Part shown: one piece after another, positions 42,842-51,399 of the stretch
Numbering within the stretch: the first letter of the stretch is position 1
Layout of the letters: the number at the start of each line of letters is the position of its first letter
DNA from: Maledivibacter halophilus
GTDB lineage: Bacteria > Bacillota > Clostridia > Peptostreptococcales > Caminicellaceae
Length of the DNA: 64,000 bases
Assembly: GCF_900167445.1 (NCBI RefSeq)
Contig: NZ_FUZT01000001.1
Location: 93,094-157,093 of the forward strand
Reading direction: 5' to 3'
Program-made: the position numbers and the translations under genes
The notes under the pieces: model-generated
Told to the model about the DNA's origin: nothing
The model's input: the letters and a program-made list of their open reading frames with translations, nothing else
The model's database searches: none

Positions 42842-43981
42842 ATGGATTTCAATTTACCAAAGGAACATTTATTGGCAAAGAAAATGTTTAAAGAATTTGC
42901 AGAAAATGAGGTGAAGCCATTAGCTGCTGAAATAGATGAAGAAGAAAGGTTTCCAGAAGAAACTGTTGAAAAATTAGTTAAATATGGATTTATGGGAATA
43001 CCAATGCCAAAGGAATATGGTGGTCAAGGAGCAGATACCCTTGCCTATGTAATGTCGGTAGAGGAAATAGCAAAGGTGTGTTTAACAACAACAACTATTT
43101 ATACAGCCCATACCTCTCTTTGTTCTTATCCTATATCTAAATATGGAACAAATGAGCAAAAAGAAAAATACTTAAAACCACTTTGTAGAGGTGAAAGACT
43201 TGGAGCCTTTGGCCTGACCGAGCCGGGAGCAGGTTCCGATGCAGCTATGCAGACAACAACAGCTGTTTTAAAGGATGACCACTATGTTTTAAATGGATCA
43301 AAAATATTTATAACAAATTCTGGATATGCAGATACCTATATAATAATAGCTATGACAGATAAGTCCAAGGGAACAAGGGGCTGCTCGGCTTTTATAGTGG
43401 AAAGTAATTTCCCAGGCTTTTCAGTTGGTAAAAAGGAAAAGAAAATGGGCATAAGGGGATCTACAGCCTGTGAATTAATATTTGATAATTGCATTGTTCC
43501 TAAGGAAAATCTTCTTGGAAAAGAAGGACAAGGATTTAAGATTGCTATGAAGGCTTTAGATGTAGGACGTATTGGGATAGCTGCCCAGGCATTGGGTCTT
43601 GCAGAAGGAGCCTTTGAAGAAACTTGTAATTATGTAAAAGAAAGAAAGCAATTTGGAAGAAGTATTTCTAAGTTTCAAAATACAAAATTTGAATTGGCGG
43701 ATATGAGAATGAAATTAGAAGCTGCTCAACTTATGGTTTACAAAGTAGCCCGTCTTAAGGATGAAGGTAAACCCTTTACTGTTAATGCAGCTATGGCAAA
43801 ATTATATTGTTCACAATTATCTAGTGAGATAACAACTAGATGTTTACAATTATTTGGAGGGTACGGATATACAAGGGAATATCCTATTGAAAGAATGATG
43901 CGTGATGCAAGAATAACTGAAATCTATGAAGGGACATCTGAGGTTCAAAAAATGGTAATTGCAGGATCTTTAAAACTTTAG
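42842..43981 (+). CDS. Acyl-CoA dehydrogenase (butyryl-CoA dehydrogenase-like)
   Basis: This 379-residue flavoprotein is of the acyl-CoA dehydrogenase family. The FAD/substrate segments are GAFGLTEPGAGSDAAMQTTT and IFITNSGYADTYIIIAMT, and the catalytic base Glu is in ITEIYEGTSEVQ. Followed directly by etfB and etfA, it fits the crotonyl-CoA to butyryl-CoA reductase of butyrate-forming clostridia, which can couple NADH oxidation to ferredoxin reduction through Etf. An oxidative direction on another acyl-CoA is possible. AGGAGG precedes the ATG. Confidence 0.91.
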   Translation: MDFNLPKEHLLAKKMFKEFAENEVKPLAAEIDEEERFPEETVEKLVKYGFMGIPMPKEYGGQGADTLAYVMSVEEIAKVCLTTTTIYTAHTSLCSYPISKYGTNEQKEKYLKPLCRGERLGAFGLTEPGAGSDAAMQTTTAVLKDDHYVLNGSKIFITNSGYADTYIIIAMTDKSKGTRGCSAFIVESNFPGFSVGKKEKKMGIRGSTACELIFDNCIVPKENLLGKEGQGFKIAMKALDVGRIGIAAQALGLAEGAFEETCNYVKERKQFGRSISKFQNTKFELADMRMKLEAAQLMVYKVARLKDEGKPFTVNAAMAKLYCSQLSSEITTRCLQLFGGYGYTREYPIERMMRDARITEIYEGTSEVQKMVIAGSLKL

Positions 43982-44118
43982 ATAATTAAGGAAATTTCCA
44001 TAGTTGAAATTGTTAGTTTTAAAAGGCAATATTGAATACTATTAAATTATTCATTTTAATTTATCAAAAAGAAAATCAATTTATCTCTATTTTAGAATTT
44101 GAAAGGAGAAATATATCA

Positions 44119-44910
44119 ATGAATATAGTTGTTTGTATAAAACAGGTACCTGATACAACAGAAGTAAAACTTGATCCAAAAACAAATACCCTTATTAGAG
44201 AAGGTGTTCCTAGTATTATAAATCCCGATGATAAATCTGGAATTGAAGCAGCTCTACAATTAAAAGAAAAAGTAGGAGGAAAGGTTACATTAGTATCTAT
44301 GGGACCACCCCAGGCAGAAGTTGCCCTTAGAGAGGGATTGGCCATGGGTGCCGATGAAGCTATTCTTATTACCGATAGGGCCTTTGGAGGATCTGATACC
44401 TGGGCTACATCATCAACAATTGCAGGGGCCCTTAAAAAGCTAGATTATGATGTTATAATTACAGGCCGTCAAGCTATTGATGGAGATACAGCACAGGTTG
44501 GACCTCAAATAGCAGAGCATCTAGGGATTCCACAGGTGAGTTATGCAGAAGAAATTAATGTGGAAGAAAATAAAATTGTTGTTAAAAGACAATTTGAAGA
44601 CAGATATCATATAGTAGAAGTTAATACCCCTTGTTTATTAACTGCATTAACTGAATTATCAGAGCCAAGATATATGACAGTTGGTGGAGCCTTTGATGCA
44701 TATAGGGAAAAGGAAGTTAAAATATGGACCTTGGAGGAAATCAAGGATACTGTTAATTCCGATGATCTAGGACTCAAAGGGTCTCCAACTAGAGTTAAAA
44801 AATCCTTTACAAAACAAGCAAAGGGTGCTGGAAAAATTTTAGATGATATTTCAACCGATGAAGCAGTAAAAGCCATTGTAGATACTTTAAAGGAAAAGCA
44901 TATAATTTAA
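44119..44910 (+). CDS. etfB: Electron transfer flavoprotein, beta subunit
   Basis: This 263-residue protein begins MNIVVCIKQVPDTTEVKLD and contains the EtfB segments GADEAILITDRAF, ITGRQAIDGDTAQVGPQIAE and LTALTELSEPRYM. GAAAGGAG 9 bp before ATG 44119 decides the start; the upstream extension from 44032 has no site. It carries electrons between the acyl-CoA dehydrogenase and NADH, ferredoxin or the quinone side. Its order after the dehydrogenase and before etfA is that of clostridial bcd-etfBA operons. Confidence 0.94.
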   Translation: MNIVVCIKQVPDTTEVKLDPKTNTLIREGVPSIINPDDKSGIEAALQLKEKVGGKVTLVSMGPPQAEVALREGLAMGADEAILITDRAFGGSDTWATSSTIAGALKKLDYDVIITGRQAIDGDTAQVGPQIAEHLGIPQVSYAEEINVEENKIVVKRQFEDRYHIVEVNTPCLLTALTELSEPRYMTVGGAFDAYREKEVKIWTLEEIKDTVNSDDLGLKGSPTRVKKSFTKQAKGAGKILDDISTDEAVKAIVDTLKEKHII

Positions 44911-44999
44911 TATTTTTATTATTTTCAAAGGAACTAAAAAATACAAGAAAAAATTATTGTGAAATATCAAATATGAATTAAGAAAGGATTGTTAAGCTA

Positions 45000-46010
45000 A
45001 TGAGTAAAGATATATTTGTATTAGCAGAACAAAGAGATGGAGATATCCAAAAAGTAAGTATTGAGCTTATTGGTGAAGCTAAAAGGCTTTCTAAATCTTT
45101 GGATGAAAAGGTAGTAGCAGTTTTACTAGGATCAGAAATTAAAGACAAGGCTTCAATTTTAACAGCATATGGGGCGGATAAGGTTATAGTTGTAGAGGAT
45201 CCAATTCTTGGTGAATATGCTACAGAGCCCTATGCTAAAGCGGTATGTAAAATAATTAAGGAATATGATCCGGAAATTGTACTTTGTGGTGCAACTTCAA
45301 TTGGCCGTGATTTAGCTCCTAGGGTGTCAGCTAGAGTTCATACTGGATTAACAGCTGATTGTACTTCCTTAGATATCGATGAAGAAACAAAATTACTAAT
45401 GATGACCCGTCCAGCCTTTGGTGGAAATATAATGGCTACTATTGTTTGTGATAGACATAAGCCTCAGATGGCAACGGTAAGACCTGGTGTTATGAAATCC
45501 CTTGAAAAGGATGAATCAAAAAAAGGTGAGATAGAATATTTTGATATTAAATTTACTAAAGAGGATATGAATATAAAAATAAGAGAAGTTGTGAAAGAAA
45601 CTAAAGAAGTTGCCGATATTACTGAATCTAAAGTACTTGTATCTGGAGGAAGAGGTATTGGTAAAGCAGAAGGGTTTAAAATGCTTAAGGGACTAGCAGA
45701 TGTTCTTGGGGGAGAAATTTCTTCATCTAGGGCAAATGTTGATGCAGGATGGATTGAAAAGGATTATCAAGTTGGCCAGACTGGAAAAACAGTTAAGCCT
45801 AGTCTTTATATTGCTGCTGGTATATCGGGAGCTATTCAGCATATTGCTGGTATGGAGGAGTCGGATTTAATTCTTGCCATTAACAAGGATAAAGGAGCAC
45901 CAATATTTGATATAGCTGATTTAGGTATAGTTGGAGATGTTAACACTATTATACCTAAATTAAAAGAAGCAATTGAAAGTGAAAAGTCCAATTCTAAAGT
46001 TGCTAAGTAA
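45000..46010 (+). CDS. etfA: Electron transfer flavoprotein, alpha subunit
   Basis: This 336-residue protein has the C-terminal FAD-binding region (VSGGRGIGKAEGFKMLKGLA, then GQTGKTVKPSLYIAAGISGA and INKDKGAPIFDIADLGIVGD) that marks EtfA. The N-terminal domain starts DIFVLAEQRDGDIQKVS. It pairs with EtfB encoded 89 bp upstream. Whether this Etf bifurcates electrons cannot be stated from the motifs I can read. Confidence 0.94.
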   Translation: MSKDIFVLAEQRDGDIQKVSIELIGEAKRLSKSLDEKVVAVLLGSEIKDKASILTAYGADKVIVVEDPILGEYATEPYAKAVCKIIKEYDPEIVLCGATSIGRDLAPRVSARVHTGLTADCTSLDIDEETKLLMMTRPAFGGNIMATIVCDRHKPQMATVRPGVMKSLEKDESKKGEIEYFDIKFTKEDMNIKIREVVKETKEVADITESKVLVSGGRGIGKAEGFKMLKGLADVLGGEISSSRANVDAGWIEKDYQVGQTGKTVKPSLYIAAGISGAIQHIAGMEESDLILAINKDKGAPIFDIADLGIVGDVNTIIPKLKEAIESEKSNSKVAK

Positions 46011-46107
46011 GAAAATTCTATAGATATTTAAATAATTATGAGTTTTGATCTTAATTTTCTATACTGGGAGGTGAAGCTGATTCTAATTAAATTGGGATCA
46101 GATTAAT

Positions 46108-47043
46108 ATGGGAATAAAGAAAATTACAGTTTTAGGTGCTGGAACAATGGGCCATGGAATTGCACAGCTTTGTGCAGAAGCAGGATTATATGTGAATCTA
46201 TTTGATATATCAAAGGAAAACTTAAAAATTGGACTTGATAAAATCAAGGAAAATCTTACAAGTCTTGTAAATAAGCAGAAGATTACAAAGAAGGAAGCTG
46301 ATGAGGCTGTATCAAGAGTAAGCTTAGTAGATGACTTAAAGGAAGCAGTTAAGGGCATAGAATTGGTAATAGAATGTATAGTTGAAAATTTAGAAGTGAA
46401 ACAAAAAGTTTATAAAGAGCTTGATTCATTATGTGATCCATCTGTTATTCTTGCATCTAATACTTCAGGACTTAGTCCAACCCAAATATCTAAATATTTA
46501 AAGCATCCTGAAAGAATGGTAGTGGCTCATTTTTGGTGCCCTCCAGAATTAATTCCATTAGTGGAAGTGGTACCAGGAGAAAAAACATCTATAGCTACAG
46601 TTGAAAAAACTGTTCAGTGGGTTAAGCAAATTAAAAAGCAGCCGGTAAAAATGAAAAAAGAATGCCTTGGATTTATAGGAAATAGAATGCAGTATGCCCT
46701 TTTAAGAGAAGCCATATATATAGTTGAACAGGGCTGGGCAGATATAGAAGAAGTTGATAAGGCTGTAGAATATGGATTTGGACGAAGACTTCCAATAACA
46801 GGACCTATAAAGACTGCTGATCTTGGAGGATTAGATGTGTTTTATAATATTTGCTCTTATCTTTTTAAGGATCTTTGCAGTTCAGATACTCCTTCTAATA
46901 TCATGAAGGAAATAGTAGAAGCCAAAAAATATGGTAGTAAAACTGGGGAAGGATTTTATAAATGGGATGAAAATACCCTTAAGGAAGTAGAGGATAAAAG
47001 ACGAAAGGTATTACTTCATTTTTTAAATGAAGATAAATCTTGA
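46108..47043 (+). CDS. 3-hydroxyacyl-CoA dehydrogenase (3-hydroxybutyryl-CoA type)
   Basis: This 311-residue protein has the NAD-binding motif GAGTMGHGIAQLCAEAG at the N-terminus and a catalytic-region VVAHFWCPPELIPLVEVVPG (His). A C-terminal domain includes GRRLPITGPIKTADLGGLDV. It oxidises 3-hydroxybutyryl-CoA to acetoacetyl-CoA, or a related substrate, after the crotonase. The start is poorly marked: a strong GGGAGGTG lies about 35 bp upstream, but an in-frame stop (46084) prevents extension, so ATG 46108 with a weak GGGAT site is used. It overlaps no neighbour; the Zn dehydrogenase follows within 16 bp. Confidence 0.91.
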   Translation: MGIKKITVLGAGTMGHGIAQLCAEAGLYVNLFDISKENLKIGLDKIKENLTSLVNKQKITKKEADEAVSRVSLVDDLKEAVKGIELVIECIVENLEVKQKVYKELDSLCDPSVILASNTSGLSPTQISKYLKHPERMVVAHFWCPPELIPLVEVVPGEKTSIATVEKTVQWVKQIKKQPVKMKKECLGFIGNRMQYALLREAIYIVEQGWADIEEVDKAVEYGFGRRLPITGPIKTADLGGLDVFYNICSYLFKDLCSSDTPSNIMKEIVEAKKYGSKTGEGFYKWDENTLKEVEDKRRKVLLHFLNEDKS

Positions 47044-47059
47044 TTTGGAGGAAAGTATG

Positions 47060-48100
47060 ATGAAAGCAGCAAGATTCATAGGACCAGAAAAGATTGAATA
47101 CAGTGATGTTCCAAAGCCACAGATTGAAAAGGATGAAGTGCTAATTAAAGTTAAAGCAGTTGGAATTTGTGGATCGGATATGGAACTTTATTATGGTGAA
47201 CATAATTATATAAAGAAGGGTTTAACAAAATATCCACTCATACCGGGACATGAGTGGTCTGGACAAATTGAAGAAGTAGGGTCTGATGTTTCAGATTTTA
47301 AAGTAGGAGATAGGGTAACCGGTGATGTAAGCTTAGGCTGTGGAAAATGTAATATGTGTAAATCCGGTAGATTTAATCTTTGTCCTAATAGAGTGGTTAT
47401 AGGATCCTATAAGAACAGAGATGGAGCATTTGCTGAGTATATAAAGCTGCCTTATAAAAATGTCTATAAAATACCCGATAATATAAGCTATGAAGAAGCC
47501 GCAATGGTTGAGCCAGCTGCAACCGCTGCCTATGGAGTAATTAAAGGAAAGGTAGGCTATGGAGATACGGTTTTAGTTATAGGCGATGGTTCAATAGGAC
47601 AGCTTTCTATGCAGTGTGCAAAAATTGCTGGGGCAAGTAAAGTATTTGTAGTGGGAAGCTGGGATGAAAAACTTGAGATAGCAAAATCAACTGGTGCAGA
47701 TGCTGTTATGAGCTATAAAAAGGATGACGTTTTGGCTAAAGTAGATGAATTGACCGGTGGAGTAGGTGTTGATGTAGTTATAGAAAGTTCAGGAAATATA
47801 AAAACAGTGAATCAGTCTTTACATGCTATGAAACCTGGTGGAAAAGTTATTCTTTTAAGTCTTTATACAACTCCTGAATTTATGGCAGAAATCAACTTAA
47901 TTATTACGAAGGACGCTGAGGTAATAGGGGTCCTTGCTAGTCCTAATACCTTTAAACCGACTCTTGATTTGATGGAAAGTGGAAGAATTAATGTGAGGCC
48001 TCTAATAACCCAGAAATTCCCCTTGTCAAAAGCACAGGAAGCTATAGATACCATAGCAGATAGAAGTATATGTACAATAAAGCCAGTACTAATTCCTTAG
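47060..48100 (+). CDS. Zinc-dependent alcohol dehydrogenase (MDR family)
   Basis: This 346-residue protein is of the medium-chain Zn dehydrogenase family. It has the catalytic-zinc segment CGSDMELYYGEHNY and PLIPGHEWSG, the structural-zinc cysteines CGKCNMCKSGRFNLC, and the NAD-binding VIGDGSIGQLSMQCAKIAGA. The sequence type is like threonine/sorbitol/butanediol dehydrogenases. In this operon a reasonable inferred role is reduction of an aldehyde such as succinate semialdehyde to 4-hydroxybutyrate. ATG 47060 (or 47057) follows GGAGGAAAG. Substrate assignment is uncertain. Confidence 0.83.
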   Translation: MKAARFIGPEKIEYSDVPKPQIEKDEVLIKVKAVGICGSDMELYYGEHNYIKKGLTKYPLIPGHEWSGQIEEVGSDVSDFKVGDRVTGDVSLGCGKCNMCKSGRFNLCPNRVVIGSYKNRDGAFAEYIKLPYKNVYKIPDNISYEEAAMVEPAATAAYGVIKGKVGYGDTVLVIGDGSIGQLSMQCAKIAGASKVFVVGSWDEKLEIAKSTGADAVMSYKKDDVLAKVDELTGGVGVDVVIESSGNIKTVNQSLHAMKPGGKVILLSLYTTPEFMAEINLIITKDAEVIGVLASPNTFKPTLDLMESGRINVRPLITQKFPLSKAQEAIDTIADRSICTIKPVLIP

Positions 48101-48119
48101 ATAATTGGAGGTAATGAAT

Positions 48120-48893
48120 ATGATGAGAGAAAATAAAGTTAAAAAGATTATTAAAGAGGGGGGATATGTAGTAGGTACATTTGTTAAATTTAGCGACCCT
48201 TCTATATCAGAAATATTAGGACTTATAGGATATGACTTTTTTGTATTAGATAATGAGCATGTTTCTATGAATAAGGAAAGTATGGTTAATATTATAAGAG
48301 GTGCAGATGCAACGGATATTGTACCTATTGTAAGGGTTAGGAAGAATGAAGATGTAGAGGTCCTTCAGGCATTGGATTCAGGGGCTCTAGGGGTTCAAGT
48401 TCCTAATGTGGATACTGCAAAGCAGGCAAAGGATCTTGTGTCCTATGTTAAATATACCCCAGTAGGAAAAAGAGGTTTCTCTCCTTCTGTTAGGGCTGCA
48501 CATTATGGAATGCTTGATAAAAAGGAATATGTGAAAGCTGCCAATGAAAATACATTGATAGTATCCCATTGTGAGACTGTAGAATGTGTTAATAATTTAG
48601 ATGAAATTCTAAAGATTCCTGAAATAGATGTAATATTTATTGGACCTATGGATTTATCACAATCATTAGGGGTTATAGGAGATGCTGCCCATCCAAAGGT
48701 TATTAAGTGTATTGATACCATTATAGAAAAGACAAAAGAAGCAGGAAAGGCAGTAGGCATTGTTTCATCACCGGCTAAGGCCCATGAATATATTAAAAGA
48801 GGGGTACAATATTTACTTGTAAGCACAGATCAGGGCATGATAATATCAACAGGAAAACAAGTAATAAAAGATATAAGAGGAAACAAAAAGTAG
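48120..48893 (+). CDS. HpcH/HpaI-type 2-oxoacid aldolase
   Basis: This 257-residue protein is of the class II HpaI/GarL aldolase family. The substrate/metal-site segments are GYDFFVLDNEHVSMN, LIVSHCETVECVNNLDEIL (Glu) and FIGPMDLSQSLG (Asp). Such enzymes cleave 4-hydroxy-2-oxo acids to pyruvate plus an aldehyde. With 4-hydroxy-2-oxoheptanedioate the aldehyde is succinate semialdehyde, which would feed the dehydrogenase and 4-hydroxybutyryl-CoA steps encoded just upstream. The start is ATG 48120 (or 48123), 8 bp after GGAGG; an in-frame TTG at 48105 precedes that site. It ends the P5 operon. Confidence 0.86.
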   Translation: MMRENKVKKIIKEGGYVVGTFVKFSDPSISEILGLIGYDFFVLDNEHVSMNKESMVNIIRGADATDIVPIVRVRKNEDVEVLQALDSGALGVQVPNVDTAKQAKDLVSYVKYTPVGKRGFSPSVRAAHYGMLDKKEYVKAANENTLIVSHCETVECVNNLDEILKIPEIDVIFIGPMDLSQSLGVIGDAAHPKVIKCIDTIIEKTKEAGKAVGIVSSPAKAHEYIKRGVQYLLVSTDQGMIISTGKQVIKDIRGNKK

Positions 48894-48919
48894 AGTTTGA
48901 TGTTTTATTAAATCATATT

Positions 48920-48992
48920 GGAATTCTTCTTTTGAATGTTTTAATATTAAAACATTCAGTGAAAATATAGGAGAATTCCTTATTTTTTGCTA
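48920..48992 (+). terminator. Terminator of the P5 operon
   Basis: An inner perfect hairpin (GAATGTTTTAAT / ATTAAAACATTC, 48934-48957) is enclosed by an outer pairing of GGAATTC with GAATTCC, followed by a T-rich tail. Confidence 0.78.
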
Positions 48993-49035
48993 TATAATAG
49001 GTGTGCTTAAGTTCCTGTAATACTATTCTAATAAT

Positions 49036-49163
49036 TGAGGAAATTGCATAACTCTAATTTTACTATAAATGATGCTTGTAAGCATCAAAGAGATGGGGAT
49101 TTACATCGTTTATTGTAAAATTCATCCTCATTTTATGATATGCTATTATTTATGCAAATTAGA
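49036..49163 (+). repeat. Divergent copy 3 of the repeat
   Basis: The first 26 bp (TGAGGAAATTGCATAACTCT and the next six bases) are identical to copy 1 at 5017. The interior is replaced by a different, partly palindromic sequence containing the tandem activator sites of P6. The right end holds only TTATGCAAATT, a degenerate form of the inverted end. It may be another member of the same element family, or a shared end fused to a regulatory block. Confidence 0.5.
49071..49107 (+). promoter_or_regulatory. Tandem activator sites for P6 (GATG-N8-CAT pair)
   Basis: GATG-N8-CATC (49071-49086) and GATG-N8-CATC (49092-49107) start 21 bp apart. They are the most regular of the five pairs; the first is itself a perfect GATGCTT/AAGCATC dyad. 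They lie about 220-260 bp upstream of the P6 core. Confidence 0.74.
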
Positions 49164-49326
49164 AAAAAAGGAAAATATGACATAAGGGGAAAAATTAAAA
49201 CTTTTGATATAGGAATAAGCCCAATAAATTAGACTAATTTGAAATAGTTTTCTTTATAGATATAATAGTTAAAAAAATATCAATCCTGATAGAATTTTAG
49301 TTAAAAAAAACTGTGAAAAATTATTT

Positions 49327-49344
49327 TTGGTATGGAATTTGCTT
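49327..49344 (+). promoter_or_regulatory. Sigma-54 promoter P6
   Basis: TTTGGTATGGAATTTGCTTT, with GG at 49329-49330 and GC at 49341-49342, is nearly the same as P2 over its core (TTGGTATG-N3-TTTGCTT). It lies about 250 bp before the TRAP binding protein gene. The space between contains no credible gene. Confidence 0.83.
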
Positions 49345-49597
49345 TATTATTAGTATAAATGACAAAAAAATCTATACATCGACATTCATTATAAATATAT
49401 TTATAATAAATATTGGAAGTTTTTTTATTGAAAAGGGGAAAACGTTACTAGATCATAGTAGATGCACTATACTAGATTTAGTAGCTGTAAAATATATTAA
49501 AATTTTGAAATAGCACTATAATTTATTGAAAGGAGATGATTTGACTTTATTAAAGCTAAGTAAGTGAAAAATAAAATTAATTATATGGAGGGTAAAT

Positions 49598-50632
49598 ATG
49601 TTTGGGAAAAAAGTATTAGTTTGGGTAATTATTGTCGTATTAGTAGGTGGTTTGTTTGCAGGATGCTCTCAAGAGACTGATGGAAAGGAAACGACAAGTG
49701 CTAAGAAAATAGAAATAAATATTGGTCATGAAAGTAATGTGCAAACCCCATGTCATAAAGCTTTATTAGAGTTTGAAAAATCTGTTGAAGAGAAATCGGA
49801 TGGAAGGATTGATATAAAAATATTTCCAGCTTCTCAATTAGGTAAAGCAATGGATATGATGGAGCAGGTTCGTAGAGGGGATATTCAAATGAGTTTAGGT
49901 GCTACTACACTTTTTACTCAAACAATCCCTGAATTTGCCGTTTGGGACAGCTTCTATTTATTTGATGATGAAGCCCACGCCCATAGAGTATTAGATGGTA
50001 AAGCAGGTAAAGAGCTATTAAAGCCATTAGAACCAATGGGTCTAACTGGTTTAGGATATATGGAAATTGGCTTTAGAAATTTTTCTAATAGTAAACAACC
50101 TATTAAAACTGCAGAGGATGTTCAAGGAATAAAAATAAGAGGATATAATCCAATTCAAATAAAGGCCTGGGAAGCAGCAGGAGCCACATTAACTAATTTA
50201 TCCTGGACTGAAGTATTTACTTCATTACAGCAAAACTTAATTGATGGTCAGGAATGTGCTACTACAAGTTTTTACACTGCTAAATTTTATGAAGCACAAA
50301 AATACTGGTCCTTGACAAAACATATATATACAAATTATTTATGGTATGCAAATACAAAATTTATGGATAGCTTATCCGATGAAGATAGAGGACTTATAGA
50401 GGAAGAAATTGAAGCGGCTATTAAATTAGAAAGAGACTTAATGAAAAAACAAGAAGAAGAAACTTTAGCACAGCTTCCTGATTTAGGAATTGAAGTGAAT
50501 GAAGTTCCACTTGAGGAAAGAAAAAAGATGGCTGAGCTTATGAATGCTGCTGTAAAGGAAGATATAATATCTAAATGTGGACAAGAAATATATAATATGG
50601 TAATGAAAGAAGTAGAAGCTGAGAGAAAATAG
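49598..50632 (+). CDS. dctP: TRAP transporter substrate-binding lipoprotein (DctP)
   Basis: This 344-residue protein has a lipoprotein signal (core VLVWVIIVVLVGGLFAGCS, lipobox Cys at about residue 23) followed by a TRAP-type (DctP/TAXI-like) binding domain: INIGHESNVQTPCHKALLEF, IKIFPASQLGKAMDMMEQ, the RNFSNSKQPIKTAEDVQGIK segment with the conserved Arg, and NLIDGQE. It would capture an organic acid at the outer membrane face and deliver it to the DctQM permease encoded next. Its promoter P6 belongs to the regional sigma-54 set, so its substrate is probably that of the catabolic operons. Confidence 0.92.
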   Translation: MFGKKVLVWVIIVVLVGGLFAGCSQETDGKETTSAKKIEINIGHESNVQTPCHKALLEFEKSVEEKSDGRIDIKIFPASQLGKAMDMMEQVRRGDIQMSLGATTLFTQTIPEFAVWDSFYLFDDEAHAHRVLDGKAGKELLKPLEPMGLTGLGYMEIGFRNFSNSKQPIKTAEDVQGIKIRGYNPIQIKAWEAAGATLTNLSWTEVFTSLQQNLIDGQECATTSFYTAKFYEAQKYWSLTKHIYTNYLWYANTKFMDSLSDEDRGLIEEEIEAAIKLERDLMKKQEEETLAQLPDLGIEVNEVPLEERKKMAELMNAAVKEDIISKCGQEIYNMVMKEVEAERK

Positions 50633-50656
50633 TATTTATAAAGTGGTTATACACGG

Positions 50657-50752
50657 TGAAACAATCTCAAAATTTAATCTATATATCTTAAAAATATCCA
50701 TGTTTCTGGGAGTTTTTAAGATATATAAATCCACCTTTGAATTTGTTTCACT
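50657..50752 (+). ncRNA. Two-part structured hairpin element, copy B
   Basis: The inner stem ATATATCTTAAAAA/TTTTTAAGATATAT encloses a loop with TATCCATGTTTCTGGGAG. An outer stem pairs GTGAAACAA (from 50657) with TTTGTTTCAC (ending 50752). The inner hairpin is related to that at 28171-28218, with nearly identical loop and compensatory stem changes. Placed between dctP and dctQ, it may set the ratio of binding protein to permease by partial termination or mRNA processing. Confidence 0.55.
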
Positions 50753-50832
50753 ATAATAACCTTTAGCTTAAGTTTAAGCCCTTTATTTTCAGTGATTACA
50801 GCAAAAAAGATACTAAGGAGTTGAGGTCTAAA

Positions 50833-51396
50833 ATGAAAAAAGTATTTGCTTGGGTGGATAAAAATTTTGAACCTGTTTTAATGACTGTTTTGTTCTATTC
50901 TATGACAATTTTAGTTACATTACAAGTTGTTTTAAGATTTGTATTTAACTCTGGGTTTTCCTGGGGAGAAGAAGTATCTAGATTCATATTTGTTTGGTTA
51001 ATGTATTTTAGTATTTCTTATACTACTCGAAATCACAGACATATCAAAGTAAGTTTTCTTGTTAATAAATTTAATGAAAAAGTTCAAAAAATTATTATGC
51101 TCATTGTAGATTTTCTATTTTTAATTTTTTCTTCTGTTATATTTATATCTGCAATAAAAATATGTCAATCAGTTATTGAATACAATGATAGAGCTGTAAC
51201 TATAGATGTTTCAATGAATATTATTTATGGTGCCGGGTTTATAGGCTTTGCTTTAATGATAATTCGTCTTATACAAGGTATATTGTGGAAATTCAAGAAT
51301 TTTTCACGATCATTAGAATACTTTGAGAATTATACTGGGATTTATACTGGAGCAAAGGAAATTTGCTTTATGCCAAGGGAAAAGGAGGTTAAGTAA
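50833..51396 (+). CDS. dctQ: TRAP transporter small permease (DctQ)
   Basis: This 187-residue protein has four membrane segments and the DctQ-type segment GFSWGEEVSRFIFVWLMYFS with the conserved Trp/Glu/Arg. ATG 50833 lies 6 bp after GAGG, with AAGGAG farther up; the TTG at 50821 abuts the site. It forms the membrane complex with DctM, starting 3 bp before that gene. The C-terminal cytosolic tail is typical. Confidence 0.9.
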   Translation: MKKVFAWVDKNFEPVLMTVLFYSMTILVTLQVVLRFVFNSGFSWGEEVSRFIFVWLMYFSISYTTRNHRHIKVSFLVNKFNEKVQKIIMLIVDFLFLIFSSVIFISAIKICQSVIEYNDRAVTIDVSMNIIYGAGFIGFALMIIRLIQGILWKFKNFSRSLEYFENYTGIYTGAKEICFMPREKEVK

Positions 51397-51399
51397 AAT

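Noticed and set aside
49055..49125. Riboswitch upstream of the TRAP genes
   Set aside because: The nested dyads there are explained by the regular activator sites and lie upstream of the predicted sigma-54 transcription start, so they would not be in the mRNA.
49313..49513. Open reading frame of 66 codons upstream of the TRAP operon
   Set aside because: It overlaps sigma-54 promoter P6, has no convincing ribosome site and encodes a low-complexity, Ile-rich peptide of no recognisable family.
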